In this document: in pieces, positions 1-10,514 of the stretch
Position numbering within the stretch: the first letter of the stretch is position 1
How the letters are laid out: each line of letters opens with the position of its first letter
Assembly: GCA_009869945.1 (NCBI GenBank)
Contig: WIXG01000320.1
Coordinates: 1-64,000, forward strand
From: Mesaphorura yosii
Lineage: Eukaryota; Arthropoda; Collembola; Poduromorpha; Tullbergiidae
Length of the DNA: 64,000 bases
Direction of reading: 5' to 3'
Notes under the pieces: generated by a model
What the model saw: only the letters and a program-made list of their open reading frames with translations
The model's database searches: none
Told to the model about the DNA's origin: nothing
Program-made: the position numbers and the translations under genes

Positions 1-131
1 TTCTTGGAAACTACGTCTACGTAAAGTTGCAGAAGGAAATGGAGAACATGTTGAACAAACTAAAAAAATTCATAGGCGTAAAATGTAACGTATTCAGGCA
101 ATATTACTGTGTGTAAATAATATCGTAATGA

Positions 132-545
132 CCCTGTATTGCGACGAGCACGAGGGGAGTCTCTTTTGTCTCCTGCCACGCTCTCTCCACAAATTCGTAC
201 GTGTACGTATATCTCAAGCCCTTCGACGTTGCCGTATGGGTCCTGGTAATAATTTCTGTTGTCATAACCTCCATCTGGTTGCACGTCTGCCGGCGCTTCG
301 AATTGAATGCACTCGACACGGTTTATCTGCTCCTGAGACTGCTACTGGACAACTATGATGTGAAATCAGTGGAATCTTCAAGGCTGTTCCGACTCTCAGT
401 TTTTGGTTGGCTACTTCTGTTGGTGATCCTCATCAACTGTTATCAAAGCATCGTAACCTCATACATGACAATACCACCTGCAAGTGAACCTGTGCTCAGG
501 TTTGATCAACTGGAAAATTTCGATCTATACACGGTCTTCCAAATC
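132..545 (+). pseudogene. Ionotropic receptor (IR) channel-domain fragment
   Basis: An open frame free of stops from 132 encodes the channel part of a variant ionotropic glutamate receptor (IR), a chemosensory ligand-gated channel. The sequence shows the short run before M1 ending in LKPFDVAVW, a hydrophobic M1, and after a linker a second hydrophobic run (GWLLLLVILINCYQSIV) resembling M3, followed by the pre-S2 segment (SYMTIPPASEPV). The ligand-binding lobes before and after are missing: upstream frames are closed, and downstream the frame ends where mariner transposase sequence begins (about 545). No start methionine fits. I read it as a truncated copy; an exon of a larger gene extending off the left edge remains possible. 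The IR family call is fairly safe, the pseudogene status less so. Confidence 0.6.
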
Positions 546-1178
546 ATTAATTCATAAAATAATTAGAAGGCTTGAGGAATCAAGAACAAGTGAATATAAA
601 AAGTTACCAGGCCATCCTCGTACTCAGGCTACTCAAAAGAAAGTCAGTGCTGTGAATTCATTATTCAAAAAGCGTCCAAATGTGTCAGTGCGCGCAGCAG
701 CCAGCAAGCTCAACTTAAACAAGACAACTGTGGGTCGAATTAAAGCAAAGATACTGGAAATTAACGGCTACACACGCAACAATGTCTTCGGCGGCATGTG
801 AAAAACCAGGCAGCTCGAGCGAAAAGTGGTCTCCGTAAAATCTACAAAACTGGACTGCGTAAGGAGCTCGTAATTGACGATGAGACTTATGTCCTCTTAG
901 ACCCAGAAGGCACACCAGGAAGAAAATTTTATCATGCAACTGGCCGAGAAGACGTCGAATACGACGCCAACTCCAAGCCCACTGCGAAGTTCGCAAAGAC
1001 GTACTGTTTGGGACCCTTTCATTGCACCGGTACAATGACACCAAAGGTGTACCTCAGTGACTGCCTTAAAAAGCGTTTAATTCCGTTCATTAAAGCACAT
1101 CAGAAAATTGAAGTCGTCTTCTTTAGGCCCGACCTAACCACCTCGCATTACTCAAGAGAGGTGACTCATAATCGATAA
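545..1178 (+). mobile_element. Degenerate mariner/Tc1-type transposase remnant
   Basis: Two overlapping frames together give pieces of an IS630/Tc1/mariner transposase. The first frame (to 801) carries the GRPR-like motif as PGHPRT and a helix-turn-helix (VRAAASKLNLNKTTVGRIK). The second frame (798-1178) carries DDETYVLLDPEGTPG, with the first catalytic aspartate region, and FRPDLTTSHYS, matching the second-aspartate motif (W/F-x-D-x-A/S-SHYS). The two frames are offset, the N-terminus is missing, and translation stops soon after the second aspartate, so the enzyme is dead. No terminal inverted repeats could be recognised. It abuts the receptor fragment upstream with no gap. Confidence 0.7.
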
Positions 1179-1746
1179 TTTCAGGGAGTGACATAAACCC
1201 TGTTGACAATAGCGAGCTTCGAGCTATCGTTCTCCACTGGGCATTTACATTACGCTATCGAATTATCGGGAGCATGATTTATGTAAAAGTCAATGTCAAA
1301 CGGGACACAAGATCTCATACAAAATTCCGTACAGGAGCTCCTATGCAACAAACAAAATAAAACAAGAAAAAAACTCTCATATCGTTGTATATGCATATTT
1401 AAAATTTCAATTGCAATTACTTGGCCAAGATCGTGGTTTCATTAGCCGAGATCTTTTTATGTGCACTTCTCTGAAATTGTTAATATATTGAATTCATGAA
1501 ACCTTGGTAACTGTCACAGTATTTTACGTCAGAAGTTAATGGCAGAATAGAAGAAACGTCCTAGTTGTCATCGAGTCCCAAAACCTATATAGAAATGTTA
1601 ACCTGCGACATGATTTCGCAAATGGTAGTGGAAGAATTCCTTCGTACGCAAGTCGGACACATGATTCGATTGCCGTTCGGGCAACCAACCGGAATCAGAA
1701 AAAAAGTAAACCCGCCGCCGGTCACCGACTTTGGTATAAAAGAGTG
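1179..1746. other. Intergenic, no gene seen
   Basis: AT-rich sequence. A 60-codon frame (1565-1747) has no recognisable motif. A TATA-like TATAAAAG lies at about 1734, only a dozen bases before the ATG of the next ORF, so it is too close to be a normal promoter for it. Confidence 0.4.
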
Positions 1747-2574
1747 ATGGTGAAATGCATTAATCTAGCCTCTAGCGTGTTCTTTGTGCAAACCGAATAT
1801 GGAGCATGTGTCAGTACCAGGGTTGGAAAAAATAAAAAAAATCGGATTTGATGATATATATCATGTTTTTTTTTATTTTTTTGAATTTGTCCTTTTTTGT
1901 GAAACTTTCCACTCAAATCAAAAAAAATTGACTTATCTGTCATAAAGCAGTGTTGCACAGGGACTGGTAGCTATAAAATATGAAAACCAATGGAAAGTTC
2001 AGCAAATTTACTTGAAATCGTCAAAATTCCGGTTAACGTTCTTAGTGCAAAAAGTATCCGCACAAATAAATCAAGGGCATCGAGTCAGAGTGATACTACA
2101 TTGTGTTCAGGAATTGCCGAAATTTGTACTTTTTCCCTTTTCGAAATGAAAATTTGTTGGTAGAATGCAGTTTTATTCAAATTTGAAAAAATCATGATAT
2201 TTATTTTGAAAAAAGCATGATATTTTCGATTTTTTCCCAGAATCATGCGCAGAGCGCTGTACAAGCTTTTAGTCACCGATTAGGCGTGAAGTAAGGAAAA
2301 GATAAAAAAAATCGAAACAATCATGATATATATCATCGATTTTTATCTGCCAACCCTGGTCAGTACTCGTCTCCACGCCGAGGCAGTGGCCATCTTCAGT
2401 TTGAATCTCACGGTTGCTACGCTCACCATGATCTTTTTCTGGTTGCTTTGGATCTTCCTCACGGTGCGCACGATGAGCAATCTGTCTTTCGCCATGATGG
2501 CAGCGGCTGCAATAAACCTCCTGCTGGGGCGGCCTGCCATAATCTCAGCAAATATAAAAGATATCGTTTATTGA
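1747..2574 (+). pseudogene. Small membrane-protein ORF split by a hAT-like element
   Basis: An ATG at 1747 opens a frame that is interrupted at 1817 by the element annotated separately. The same frame resumes at the right-hand target-site copy (2359) and runs to a stop at 2574. Leaving out the element and one target copy, the frame would read through as about 92 residues. The visible parts include a strongly hydrophobic segment (TMIFFWLLWIFLTV) and a second Ala/Leu-rich one, so a two- or three-pass membrane protein or an exon of a longer receptor is plausible. I do not recognise the family. That the frame is open on both sides of the insertion supports this having been coding when the element landed. 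Confidence 0.4.
1818..2358. mobile_element. hAT-like non-autonomous DNA transposon (541 bp) with 8-bp target duplication
   Basis: The element starts CAGGGTTGG (1818-1826) and ends with the exact inverse CCAACCCTG (2350-2358). Imperfect terminal inverted repeats extend about 50 bases inward and include TGATATATATCA on both sides. The flanks carry a perfect 8-base direct repeat, GTCAGTAC, at 1810-1817 and 2359-2366. An 8-bp duplication plus CAGGG-type termini is the hAT superfamily signature. The interior is very AT-rich and has no transposase frame, so it would depend on an enzyme supplied elsewhere. The perfect target duplication suggests a fairly young insertion. Confidence 0.8.
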
Positions 2575-3159
2575 TTAACGTGCTATTGGGACGAGCAGCG
2601 CTAAGGCGATAAGTTTACTAATTTACTTGAGTACCACATGGGAATTACTTCGTCGACACCGACTTTATCACTTGCTCTTGTTTATGACCCAGATAGGAAA
2701 TTAACATGGCGTTTTCTGGTAATCACCTAACCTAACCTGACCTACGGTGACACTTAGTCTTTGCCGCGCCTTAGTTTAGAAGCAGTTTCCCATGGCAATA
2801 ACGCCCACCAATCACGTCTGCATTTGATCAGTTTACAATTGATGACCTTTTCTTCCCAAAATCCCTGGACATTTGTATTTCAAATTTTATTACGTTGCTC
2901 ACACTTGAAGTGTAAAATTTTCCAAAAATTATGAATTCATAGATTCTAGATTGAAATAATTGGCCACTTTCCTAAATACAATATTCCTACGCTAATCGTT
3001 ACTTTTGAACCCGGTTCGGATCATGGATGTCTCCCATTATATCCTAGCCCTTGCCAATATTTGATCACAATATTTGATCAGAAGGTCAAAAGAGTGTCGA
3101 ACATAGATGCCGGTCTTACCGTGTGTACAGACAAATGCAAACAGAGTTCATTTACAGGT
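2575..3159. other. Intergenic, no gene seen
   Basis: A short CCTAACCTAACCT run at about 2726 resembles the arthropod telomeric pentamer but has fewer than three units. Otherwise AT-rich and featureless. Confidence 0.4.
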
Positions 3160-4462
3160 CTAATCCAGTGGATGTGCATTCAGTAGGAAAATTGTCTTAT
3201 CAGCGACTGCATCCCAATAACCAAGTAGACTCTCCGCATCCGCTTTGTATGTTGCCCCCAGCCAGACAGTATTCGAATGCAGCGCTCGGAATTCTTTCTT
3301 AGCAATCTTAACTTTGAGTACAGTTTGATGCATTTGGAATCGTGCAGAAAAATGTGTACGCCAGACTATCAAAAGTTGTGCAGATGAAGCATGAATCTGA
3401 CCAAATGCATTGAGTATGTATGAATCGAGAAGGGAGGTTGCAATGAACATGAAAAGCAATGAAACCCGTACAAGAAGTTGACCTTTTAACCCGCATACGA
3501 TGTACAGGGCGATTGTGGATATGGATGCAATGAAACCTAAAACTAATGCAAAAATGTCCGAGAGCCATTCAAAGAAATCATTTCCTAACAGCTTCAGAGT
3601 GCGATAAGCATGGAAAAAAGTCGGAATCAGATCAAGCCTGGCGAGGACACACTCCCTTCGAAGAGTGATACGAAGCAGATGTAAATAGAATGAACCAAAT
3701 GCAAAGATGATATGAATCATGACATTATAACGAAGCATTCCCATTGCAATTGCGTATGCATACACAATATATGCCAACCCCGTCAAAGGATACAGAATCC
3801 AACTCGGAAAGGTCGCACCACCAAAAGCCAATGGCTGCAAAAGCTCTGCCACAATAATCATCATGTCACCCACGAAGGGTAAGGCAATGAGTAAAAAACA
3901 TGGGCCAAGAATCCAAATGATGGACAAATGGATGGTCTTCAAGAATGTGCCCAATTGGATTTCGTACTCCGCCTCTTCATTCTTATCACGCTCCGTCCAG
4001 TAGCGGCCAAGTTTTCCTAAAAAGGGGATCACGCCGGGTTAAAGGGATGAACAGAAAGCGGACAGAGAAAGACTGACCTTTGACGTGGGTCAGATCGAAT
4101 TCCAGTTTCGAGTTCATGAAGTAGACAAGCGAGCTGGTCTTAGCTGAGAGACCACACAAATAATCAATGTACAGCGTGATTCCATTTGCAGCGAAGAGAA
4201 TGACAAAGTATGGGAAAACAATGTTTGAAATGAGATCATCAACTGACAAGTAATACGTGACATATGAGATGTAAATGAGCACCACTTCAACCAACAATGT
4301 AAACCCAATATTTGTATTGTAATGTCTCCAGAATGATTTTGATGCACTGAATCGGAATTGACGATGTTTCGAATTCCAGACAAGTGGAAAAACTCCGAAT
4401 TTTGATGTTAGATGAAGTATTCTGAAGAGACAGTCTAACTGCGTACCGCTGTTAGAAACCAT
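3160..4462 (-). CDS. Gustatory-receptor-like 7TM chemoreceptor, 2 exons
   Basis: Exon 1 runs 4462-4078 and exon 2 runs 4016-3160; the 61-base intron has a GT donor after a lysine codon and an AG acceptor (ccctttttag). The phases fit (385 + 857 = 1242 nt) and give 413 residues, a normal length for the insect GR/OR superfamily. The protein is hydrophobic throughout with about seven membrane segments. The C-terminus (YWDAVADKTIFLLNAHPLD) sits where GRs carry their last helix and the TYhhhhhQF signature, here in divergent form. It would act as a ligand-gated cation channel in sensory neurons. A truncated relative (4994-5242) and another receptor of nearly equal length (5803-7118) lie next to it, so this is a small receptor cluster. 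Ligand unknown; family confidence moderate because GRs are so divergent. Confidence 0.7.
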
Positions 4463-4993
4463 TTTAAGCGTCTGCTTTGAATATAAGGAATAAGTATAAA
4501 TCTAGAGATGACGTAGAAGCACTTTCAATTTGATTACTGAATACTTTCTTTTTCTTAGGAATTATCTTTTATTCCCAAACCAATTCTAGATATCGGAAAT
4601 AATGAGAATGAATTTGCCTGAGAAATGGCAAAATCATTTCACCCAAGGTTTACTTATCCATTAAATCGATTTAAAAATCGGTTTTCTTCTCATATTTTCA
4701 ATATTTTATGAATTAATTTAATCAAAGTGAAAGTCTTCATTGCTTGCCCTGAATTCCGAATACAAAATTAACGAAATTACAAGTTAAATAATTTTCACGA
4801 TTAAATTGCTTTCTAATTTCATTGATAAATTCTGCATGTCGACCGTTTGTAGCATTGTGAGTTATTTCTATGGACAGTTATTATTTGATGAGATCTGACC
4901 CATGACAATGACTGCTTTCTTTGAACGAATTCAAGAAAAAAATTTTTATTGTCAACGTTTATGACTTTAATTGCGAGCTTATCCAAAAAGGGT
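4463..4993. other. Intergenic between receptor genes
   Basis: AT-rich, no coding signal beyond a short frame without motifs. It should contain the promoter of the minus-strand receptor, but no clear TATA or initiator was found. Confidence 0.4.
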
Positions 4994-5242
4994 TTATGCC
5001 CCAAGTGGATATGCTTTTAGTACGAAGATGGTCTTGTCTATAATTACATCCCACGTACTATTCGGTATGTTGAAGTTAAAGAGAATCCCATCGAGCGTAA
5101 AGTTCTGAATTTTCTTCTCAAACGCTCCCATAACCAGGCGTCTCTTGATATTTGACCTTGAACAAGTATTTGCATAATACCTCATCAAATCATCGAGATC
5201 TTGTTTCGTTTCAGATTCACGATCTATGGCATGTAGAAAGTA
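4994..5242 (-). pseudogene. C-terminal stump of a gustatory receptor
   Basis: An open frame begins after an acceptor-like cctcttag at 5243-5250 and runs to a stop at 4994. Its end (STWDVIIDKTIFVLKAYPLG) matches the last helix of the receptor at 3160-4462 (YWDAVADKTIFLLNAHPLD). It would correspond to only the last exon: no upstream exons with membrane segments exist before the next gene at 5803. It is therefore a partial duplicate or the remains of a deleted gene. The frame carries no internal stop, so decay may be recent. Confidence 0.55.
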
Positions 5243-5802
5243 CTAAGAGGTAGGCTGTAGTGTGGTTTTGAAGTAGAGACTTGGCTTTCTATTTTGGGGA
5301 ACAAGCCAGGAGATGCTAGGACAGCTTTGCCTGGTAGGTCGTGTCTTCCTACTCTCAAATTCCCTTCAATGACCAGCCAATAATTCTAATTTGGAATCTC
5401 TCCTTTTTTGAGCAGTAACCTCAAGGAGTATTGACCATAGTGGAGATTGCGTACTCATTTGCGCCCGACCCATCCTTGCTCACAATTAGCCATATGTGTT
5501 CCTAAGGATTTTATCTAGCTTTGAAACGCCATAGTCGGCGTTCCGAAACAAGTTACCAGCCTATTTAACGGTTAATAATTGGAAGTGCTTTCGAAGAAAA
5601 ATCCATTTGTAACCAAAATTCATGGGACTTTCATGAAATGCGACCGCACGCGCTTTACATTATTCATTTTATGAAAAACACTCTAAATAAATAAGTTGTA
5701 AGAAGAACGAGAGTGATTGAAGGAATTATTCCAACAGTTTTACAGTTGCCGCAGTGCGACAAATTCGTACAACCAAGCAAGTAAGAAAAATCATAAGCAA
5801 AC
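5243..5802. other. Intergenic, no gene seen
   Basis: No receptor exon could be found that would complete the stump on its left. The right end holds the 5' region of the plus-strand receptor. Confidence 0.4.
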
Positions 5803-7118
5803 ATGTTTGAACACGAAATCTTTATCCAACTTGAGAAATTTTATCACTACAACCGTATCAGTAGTATTTGTCCATTCCGGTTCGTAGCCAATGAACGACG
5901 TGCTCTGGTCATCCATTCAAAACGCTTCTATTATCATTTCATTTTCAATCGTACTCTTGGTTTGGTTATGTTTGTCCTTTTCTCTTGGTCAACATGGGCA
6001 GGGTTTGGAATTCTGACCGCTGGCGGCTACATTAGGATCCCTTTTCTTATCTTTTTGACAATGATAAGTGTATTCTATCCCTGCATTATACTTTTGGATC
6101 ATATCAATTGGGAATGTCGTCAAGACCTTGTCTCAGCCTTCAATTCATTCATTGTCATGGCGGATCAGATTGATAAGAGCACTATCGTCAGAACCAAAAC
6201 GGAAGAAGAAAGGCGACGAGATGACCTCATCTGCTTAGCATTAGCCCGTCTTTTACAATTTATGTACTATAGCTGTGGACCAGCCTCCATTGTCGTTGGT
6301 TTCTTGTGGATCTTTTACATTGACTCTTGGGTAATTGTCACTACTGAATTAACAATTGAAACCCTTCACCTTCCACTTTGGTCATCGACTGTAGGAACCG
6401 TACTACTAATCATGGGCTACATGTACTCTGCCATTGGACTCATTCATCGTCTATACATTTTGATCTCTATCTCAGCAATTTTCTTTTGGTACACTTCAGA
6501 CATTGTACGAAACAAGATCAGGTAAGATTATCAAAAGTCAAAACTGTTAGTATTTGAGCCTCTTTGACTTGATTATTATCATTTTGCGGCAGTTTGGTCG
6601 AAAATTGGGAAACCCTGCCTCAACCCAACAATGCAATCCAAATCTACAAAACTCTGTACTTGCTCTGCAAAATTATGCTGGATAGTTACTCTTACTTTGC
6701 AACGTACCTTTTAGCCATGATGTCCTTCATTATTTTGCCATGTGGTCTGCATTTCGGCCTAAGCTATTCTCATGGACCAATACCAGAACGTCTACTTGTT
6801 GTAATTCAATTTACAATTTACGCTGTATATTTAACAATTATTGTAGATATGTCTGGTATGTTTTATCTACGTAGTCAGGCATTGATTACGGATTGGAAGC
6901 ATTTGTACATTCCCCATCTTTATCTTCGCCGCCACCGGGAACGAAAACGGACGACAAACATGTATAAGATCGAGAAACGTGTTGTTCAAACACTGCTTCC
7001 AATTCGTATCCATGCTGCTTCAATTTACTTTTTAAATCAGCGTGCTGTGCTAAATTTCTGGAATGTGATTGTAAATCAGGCCATTACATTCGCATGCGCT
7101 TTTCCTTTTGTTGAGTGA
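5803..7118 (+). CDS. Gustatory-receptor-like 7TM chemoreceptor, 2 exons
   Basis: Exon 1 is 5803-6521 and exon 2 is 6593-7118, with a 71-base intron (GTAAGA...GCGGCAG). The exons sum to 1245 nt, or 414 residues, almost the same length as the receptor at 3160-4462. About seven hydrophobic helices are present and a charged stretch (KTEEERRRDD) forms an intracellular loop. The final helix, FWNVIVNQAITFACAFPFVE, aligns with the C-termini of the two neighbours. Predicted role: odour or taste-gated cation channel of the GR superfamily. It is oriented opposite to its neighbour, so the cluster arose by inverted rather than simple tandem duplication. The intron lies at a different place from that of the neighbour, which argues for old divergence. 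Confidence 0.7.
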
Positions 7119-7197
7119 ATAATGAATAATAAAAGTCTCATCTTTCCCTCCGGTTTTCCTTTTGCTGGATCGAAGATGATGTGGACAAAGAATAAAG

Positions 7198-7490
7198 ATT
7201 AACACCCTTGAAGCCTTCGGAGCAACTGGCAGTCGACTCAAATTCATCGAAATCTTGGCCAATTACTTCCGTTCCGTCATCATCCTCTCCCCACCCGGTC
7301 TACCTCTGTCTCAACAAATAGGCACCAGCATACGAAGGAATTGAACTTGGAATTGCAGAGACGAACATTATGAAGGCAGTTGCAACTGCAATGGGTAGAT
7401 CACGGGATCGAATCAAAGTTGATGCTGCTAAACAAGGTGATTTGGGTTTGGTTGCTAAATCAAATCGTACGAATCAGAAAACTTTATTTG
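7198..7490 (+). pseudogene. LIG1: DNA ligase I retro-fragment
   Basis: Two frames give sequence close to the eukaryotic DNA ligase I region just before the catalytic core. The first frame (from 7198) reads INTLEAFGATGSRLKFIEIL then NYFRSVIILSP. The next part is one base out of frame and reads VYLCLNK, then a TAG stop (7319-7321), then APAYEGIELGI, ETNIMKAVATAMGRS and QGDLGLVAKSNRTNQKTLF. Ligase I has the matching segments in this order. The frameshift near 7295 and the in-frame stop make it non-functional. The fragment shows no introns, which suits a processed copy, but only about 100 codons survive and no poly-A tail was identified. It lies directly after the receptor gene. Confidence 0.75.
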
Positions 7491-7609
7491 TAAATATTGC
7501 GGCCGTTACGACTGGAAATATGTATGGCCAAGGTCTATGCTATGTTTAATCAGCGTAATTTAATTGGATTGAATTTTTACTGCGTATAATTTTGTCAAGC
7601 ACAAAGCGC

Positions 7610-8513
7610 TTATTTGCTGCCAATGATGTCAGCTCCCCAATTGCGGAACTTGCCCACGATTTCCTCTGCCGAGAGCTGGTTAGGCCATGCGAACATCGTG
7701 CCAAAGGCGAGTCCAATCGATTCTTCGATTATGACAGCGTAGAAGGCCCAGTACTCGTCAAACTTGAGTTTCCACTCGCGGCTCGCTGCAGCCCAGTCGG
7801 ACACGGGCCGTGAGTTGATTGTGTAATTTTCCGACCAGACGTCACAGGTCTCAAAGGCCAGCGAGGAGATGACGTCCTGCACATTGATGCGGCCGGACGG
7901 GTGCACGTGGAGCTTGAAGGTCGAGACGTAGTCGACGTTATGGAAGACGTGCTTGTACGCGCCGTTCCCACGTCTACGTTCGTACGGGCCTGGGCTGATG
8001 ATGGAGTGGTAGTCGAGCCAGAGGTCGTAGTCCCCTTGCCACGTCACTTCAGGGAACCGGACCGAGTAGCTCACTTGCGAGGTGCTCAGGTCCAGGCTGA
8101 AACGCACGTTTTCGGTGTGCGAGAGACCGAGAACGGTCGGATTGCTAAATAAAAGAACAGCCATTAAGCAATTAAACATTAAGCAGTTGTGATGGCGAAT
8201 TAATTGCCGTGCCAAGTTCGGCTTTAACTTACTAAGTATTGACTTCTCCCGTCCTGAAAAACCACGTCATGTCGTGAGTCGTGTTGGGAAACTGCCACGG
8301 GTCAGGAAAACTCGGGCCGTCGCGAGCGTTGAGGAATTTGGCCTCCGTCTTGGTTCGGATGATCGACCCCAGCTCCTTAGCGAGTATTTCCGACCACGCA
8401 TCGCCAAAACTTGCCGGCCTGGCTTGTTTACTGCCTAGAAATGCTGCCGCAGATGCAGATGCAATGGCGAGGCTGCAGCAGAAGTACACAACAATGGCGA
8501 GAATGAGCCTCAT
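7610..8513 (-). CDS. Secreted takeout/JHBP-like protein, 2 exons
   Basis: Exon 1 is 8513-8233 and exon 2 is 8144-7610, with an 88-base intron (GTAAGTT...TTTATTTAG). Their sum is 816 nt, 271 residues. The N-terminus is a signal peptide (LILAIVVYFCCSLAIASA). The body has a takeout-like layout: an early phrase GLSHTENVRFSLDL, a beta-rich stretch VRFPEVTWQGDYDL resembling the FP-x-L-x-GDYD motif, and a C-terminal amphipathic region ending WGADIIGSK. These proteins bind small hydrophobic ligands such as juvenile hormone in haemolymph or sensory fluid. Two N-glycosylation sites are visible (NTT, NYT). Function rests on weak motif resemblance; the paired cysteines near the N-terminus typical of JHBPs are not evident. 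Confidence 0.55.
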
Positions 8514-8940
8514 TGTTAGTCAGGTGCGGTCTAGTCTGTATTTAGATTCCTGGATTCTTTCTCTTGGCTATCAGCTCAGTTCTGATTAAATTATGCCGAG
8601 TTTGCGAGCAATTTAAATAAAATCATAATGCGAGCTCGTTTGCCACGGCGTGTCGAGCACGGCATTGCGCAAGACAGTTGGCTAAATAAACTAAATTTCC
8701 TTTGAAATCGCACCTGCAAAAGTCAAGTGGCTCAATTCTGCAATTCTGCTATGTTGCGTGGTGCTTGATAAGTTATAAGGAGTCCTCATTAGTGCCATTA
8801 GGAGAAAGCAGAAACTGCTGTGGCATGAAACACTTTACACTTGAAGAGTTCGAGTTTAAAGTCCGAGAGGCTTCCCGAGAATAATTGGGCAATCATGAAG
8901 TGCTGGGCAGGTGTGCGTTGATTGGAGGTTGAGTCACTAT
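8514..8940. other. Intergenic, no gene seen
   Basis: Holds the upstream region of the minus-strand takeout-like gene. A 60-codon plus-strand frame at 8702-8884 has no recognisable motif. Confidence 0.4.
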
Positions 8941-9192
8941 TCAGTGACTAATTGGCAATTGAACTAATTGAATTGAATTTGCCGTACTAGTGCCGATGAA
9001 CTTGACGAGGTTCTCGTGCACACCAATGTACAAAAGGACTTTGATTCCTACCAGGAGCGTGCGGATTCCGTCAAGGTGGGTTACGTCTTTACACGTTTTG
9101 ATAGCCACATCATTTATCATGTCCTCCGATCGCAGAGTACGCTTGAAGACACGACCGAACCAAAAAGTTCCCAGCTCCTCGCCCTGGTGCAC
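8941..9192 (-). pseudogene. Tyrosine-kinase N-lobe fragment
   Basis: An 83-codon frame shows the small lobe of a receptor-type tyrosine kinase: a decayed glycine loop (GTFWFGRVFKRTL), the beta-3 lysine in DVAIKTCK, and helix C followed by IKVLLYIGVHENLVKFIG, a phrase typical of FGFR/VEGFR-class kinases. The helix-C glutamate that should pair with the lysine is not in place (TLLVGIKV) and the glycine loop has lost a glycine. No other kinase segments adjoin it. It matches the part missing from the decayed kinase at 57938-60214, so both may derive from one expanded family. Confidence 0.65.
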
Positions 9193-9319
9193 ACAACGCG
9201 GTGCAATTACGTACTGTTGGCTATTAAGTGCAACAACTGTACTCGAATTCCTCCGTCTCCACTAATTTTTGGCGTATCACAGACATCGGGATTTCCCTCA
9301 AAAAACATTCGATGCTCCA

Positions 9320-10273
9320 ACTGGCGATTTGCTCTGACAGAAATCCCCTACGACTGACCTCTTTCAAGGGGGCGGTTGAAATTGGGGACGGCGATGCGGC
9401 AACGAAGCTTCTTCACACATTTCTAGTGACAATCGTCAACGCTAACTCTTCAACTTGACCGGTTTTATATGGGCAACTCTCGCAGCCCGACTCGCGTACC
9501 TGGAATGGAAACACTCACCAGCCTGCAACTAACACGATTGGACGAAAACGAGAGGCTGTTCGAATTAACGTTCGATAGCAACGAAGGTTCATCCTGGACA
9601 GAGACCCCTGTCCAGTCGCCCGAATCCTTTCCCGCACATTTCCCCAGCCTCGTCGACTCTCGTACGACTACGATCTCGAGCACTATACGCGCATCGTGGG
9701 TGTCCTGAATCGGAGAGCACATCCTGGGGTGGTGGAACTCCGGCTGGATGGATTCGGGCCAGCGACCCTTCCCTCGGCTCGGACTGTCGTATCCTTCAGT
9801 GATACAATTGGAAATTGCAATCATGTGAATTCCAGCGGATTGGAGTCAACAATTTCGCTCCAGTTTTCACCATTTGGCCGGCGTTGAGAGTACTGCATAT
9901 GGATTTGGATTCTAGCATTACGTTCGTTCAAATTGATCGTCTCATGTCAGGAATACCCTCAGAGCGGGAGGAAGAGTTGAGGAGCGATTTGGATTCATTG
10001 GCTGCTCCGCTGAGTTTGGAGTGACTTCGAACACTGCTGAGCCAGCACAAGACCAATCCAGGCCTGAGTGATCTGCATCACCGGCAAAATTTCAGCCTCC
10101 AAGTCGATCATGGGCTGAGAACAGACATCGGATGCATCTTCGGACTTGCACTCGCCGGCGGCTCTCCAGGCGGGCTCCAGCGCATCTCCATCAAGGGTCA
10201 TGATAACTTGATATCGGTCGAATGCAGCCAATTTCTGCTCGTGCTCGGTCCATGGGCTGTAATTAATATTTAA
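9320..10273 (+). pseudogene. F-box/leucine-rich-like family pseudogene (copy A)
   Basis: Successive short frames align in order with the intact family member at 33084-35239. The segment at 9330-9455 (NPLRLTSFKGAVEIGDGDAA, KLLHTFL) matches its LRLDEF...LLHDFL region. Next come PGMETLTSLQLTRL, HPGVVELRLDGF, FTIWPALRVLHMDL with DRLMSGIPSEREEELRSDL, and finally NPGLSDLHHRQNFSLQV...GCIFGLALAGGS. The copy ends in VINI and a stop at 10271-10273, as the intact protein ends in VVNI. Frames change several times and a TGA sits in frame at 10022-10024. The N-terminal F-box part is absent. Confidence 0.7.
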
Positions 10274-10514
10274 ATCTGAACAGCCTCTAATTAAGTTAGT
10301 TAATGGTAAGAAGTTTTGCCAGCTGAGCTTAAAAACTGATTTGTCAAACTGAAATGCACGAATAAATTCCACGTTTGATTAAAATTTATGCTGATTCACC
10401 AATGCTACACTCAATAAACTCGAGGTTTCGAGGGTAGTAGCACTCAGCCAATGTACTAATTATTTGCAAGAATCTGACATCTGAACTAAGATTAAGCAAA
10501 ATTTTAGCCAAATG
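10274..10514. other. Short intergenic region
   Basis: Contains the 3' flank of the minus-strand transglutaminase-like gene; no other feature seen. Confidence 0.3.

Noticed and set aside
2726-2745. CCTAACCTAACCT run as an interstitial telomere repeat (arthropod TTAGG).
   Set aside because: Fewer than three perfect units; such short runs are expected by chance in 64 kb.
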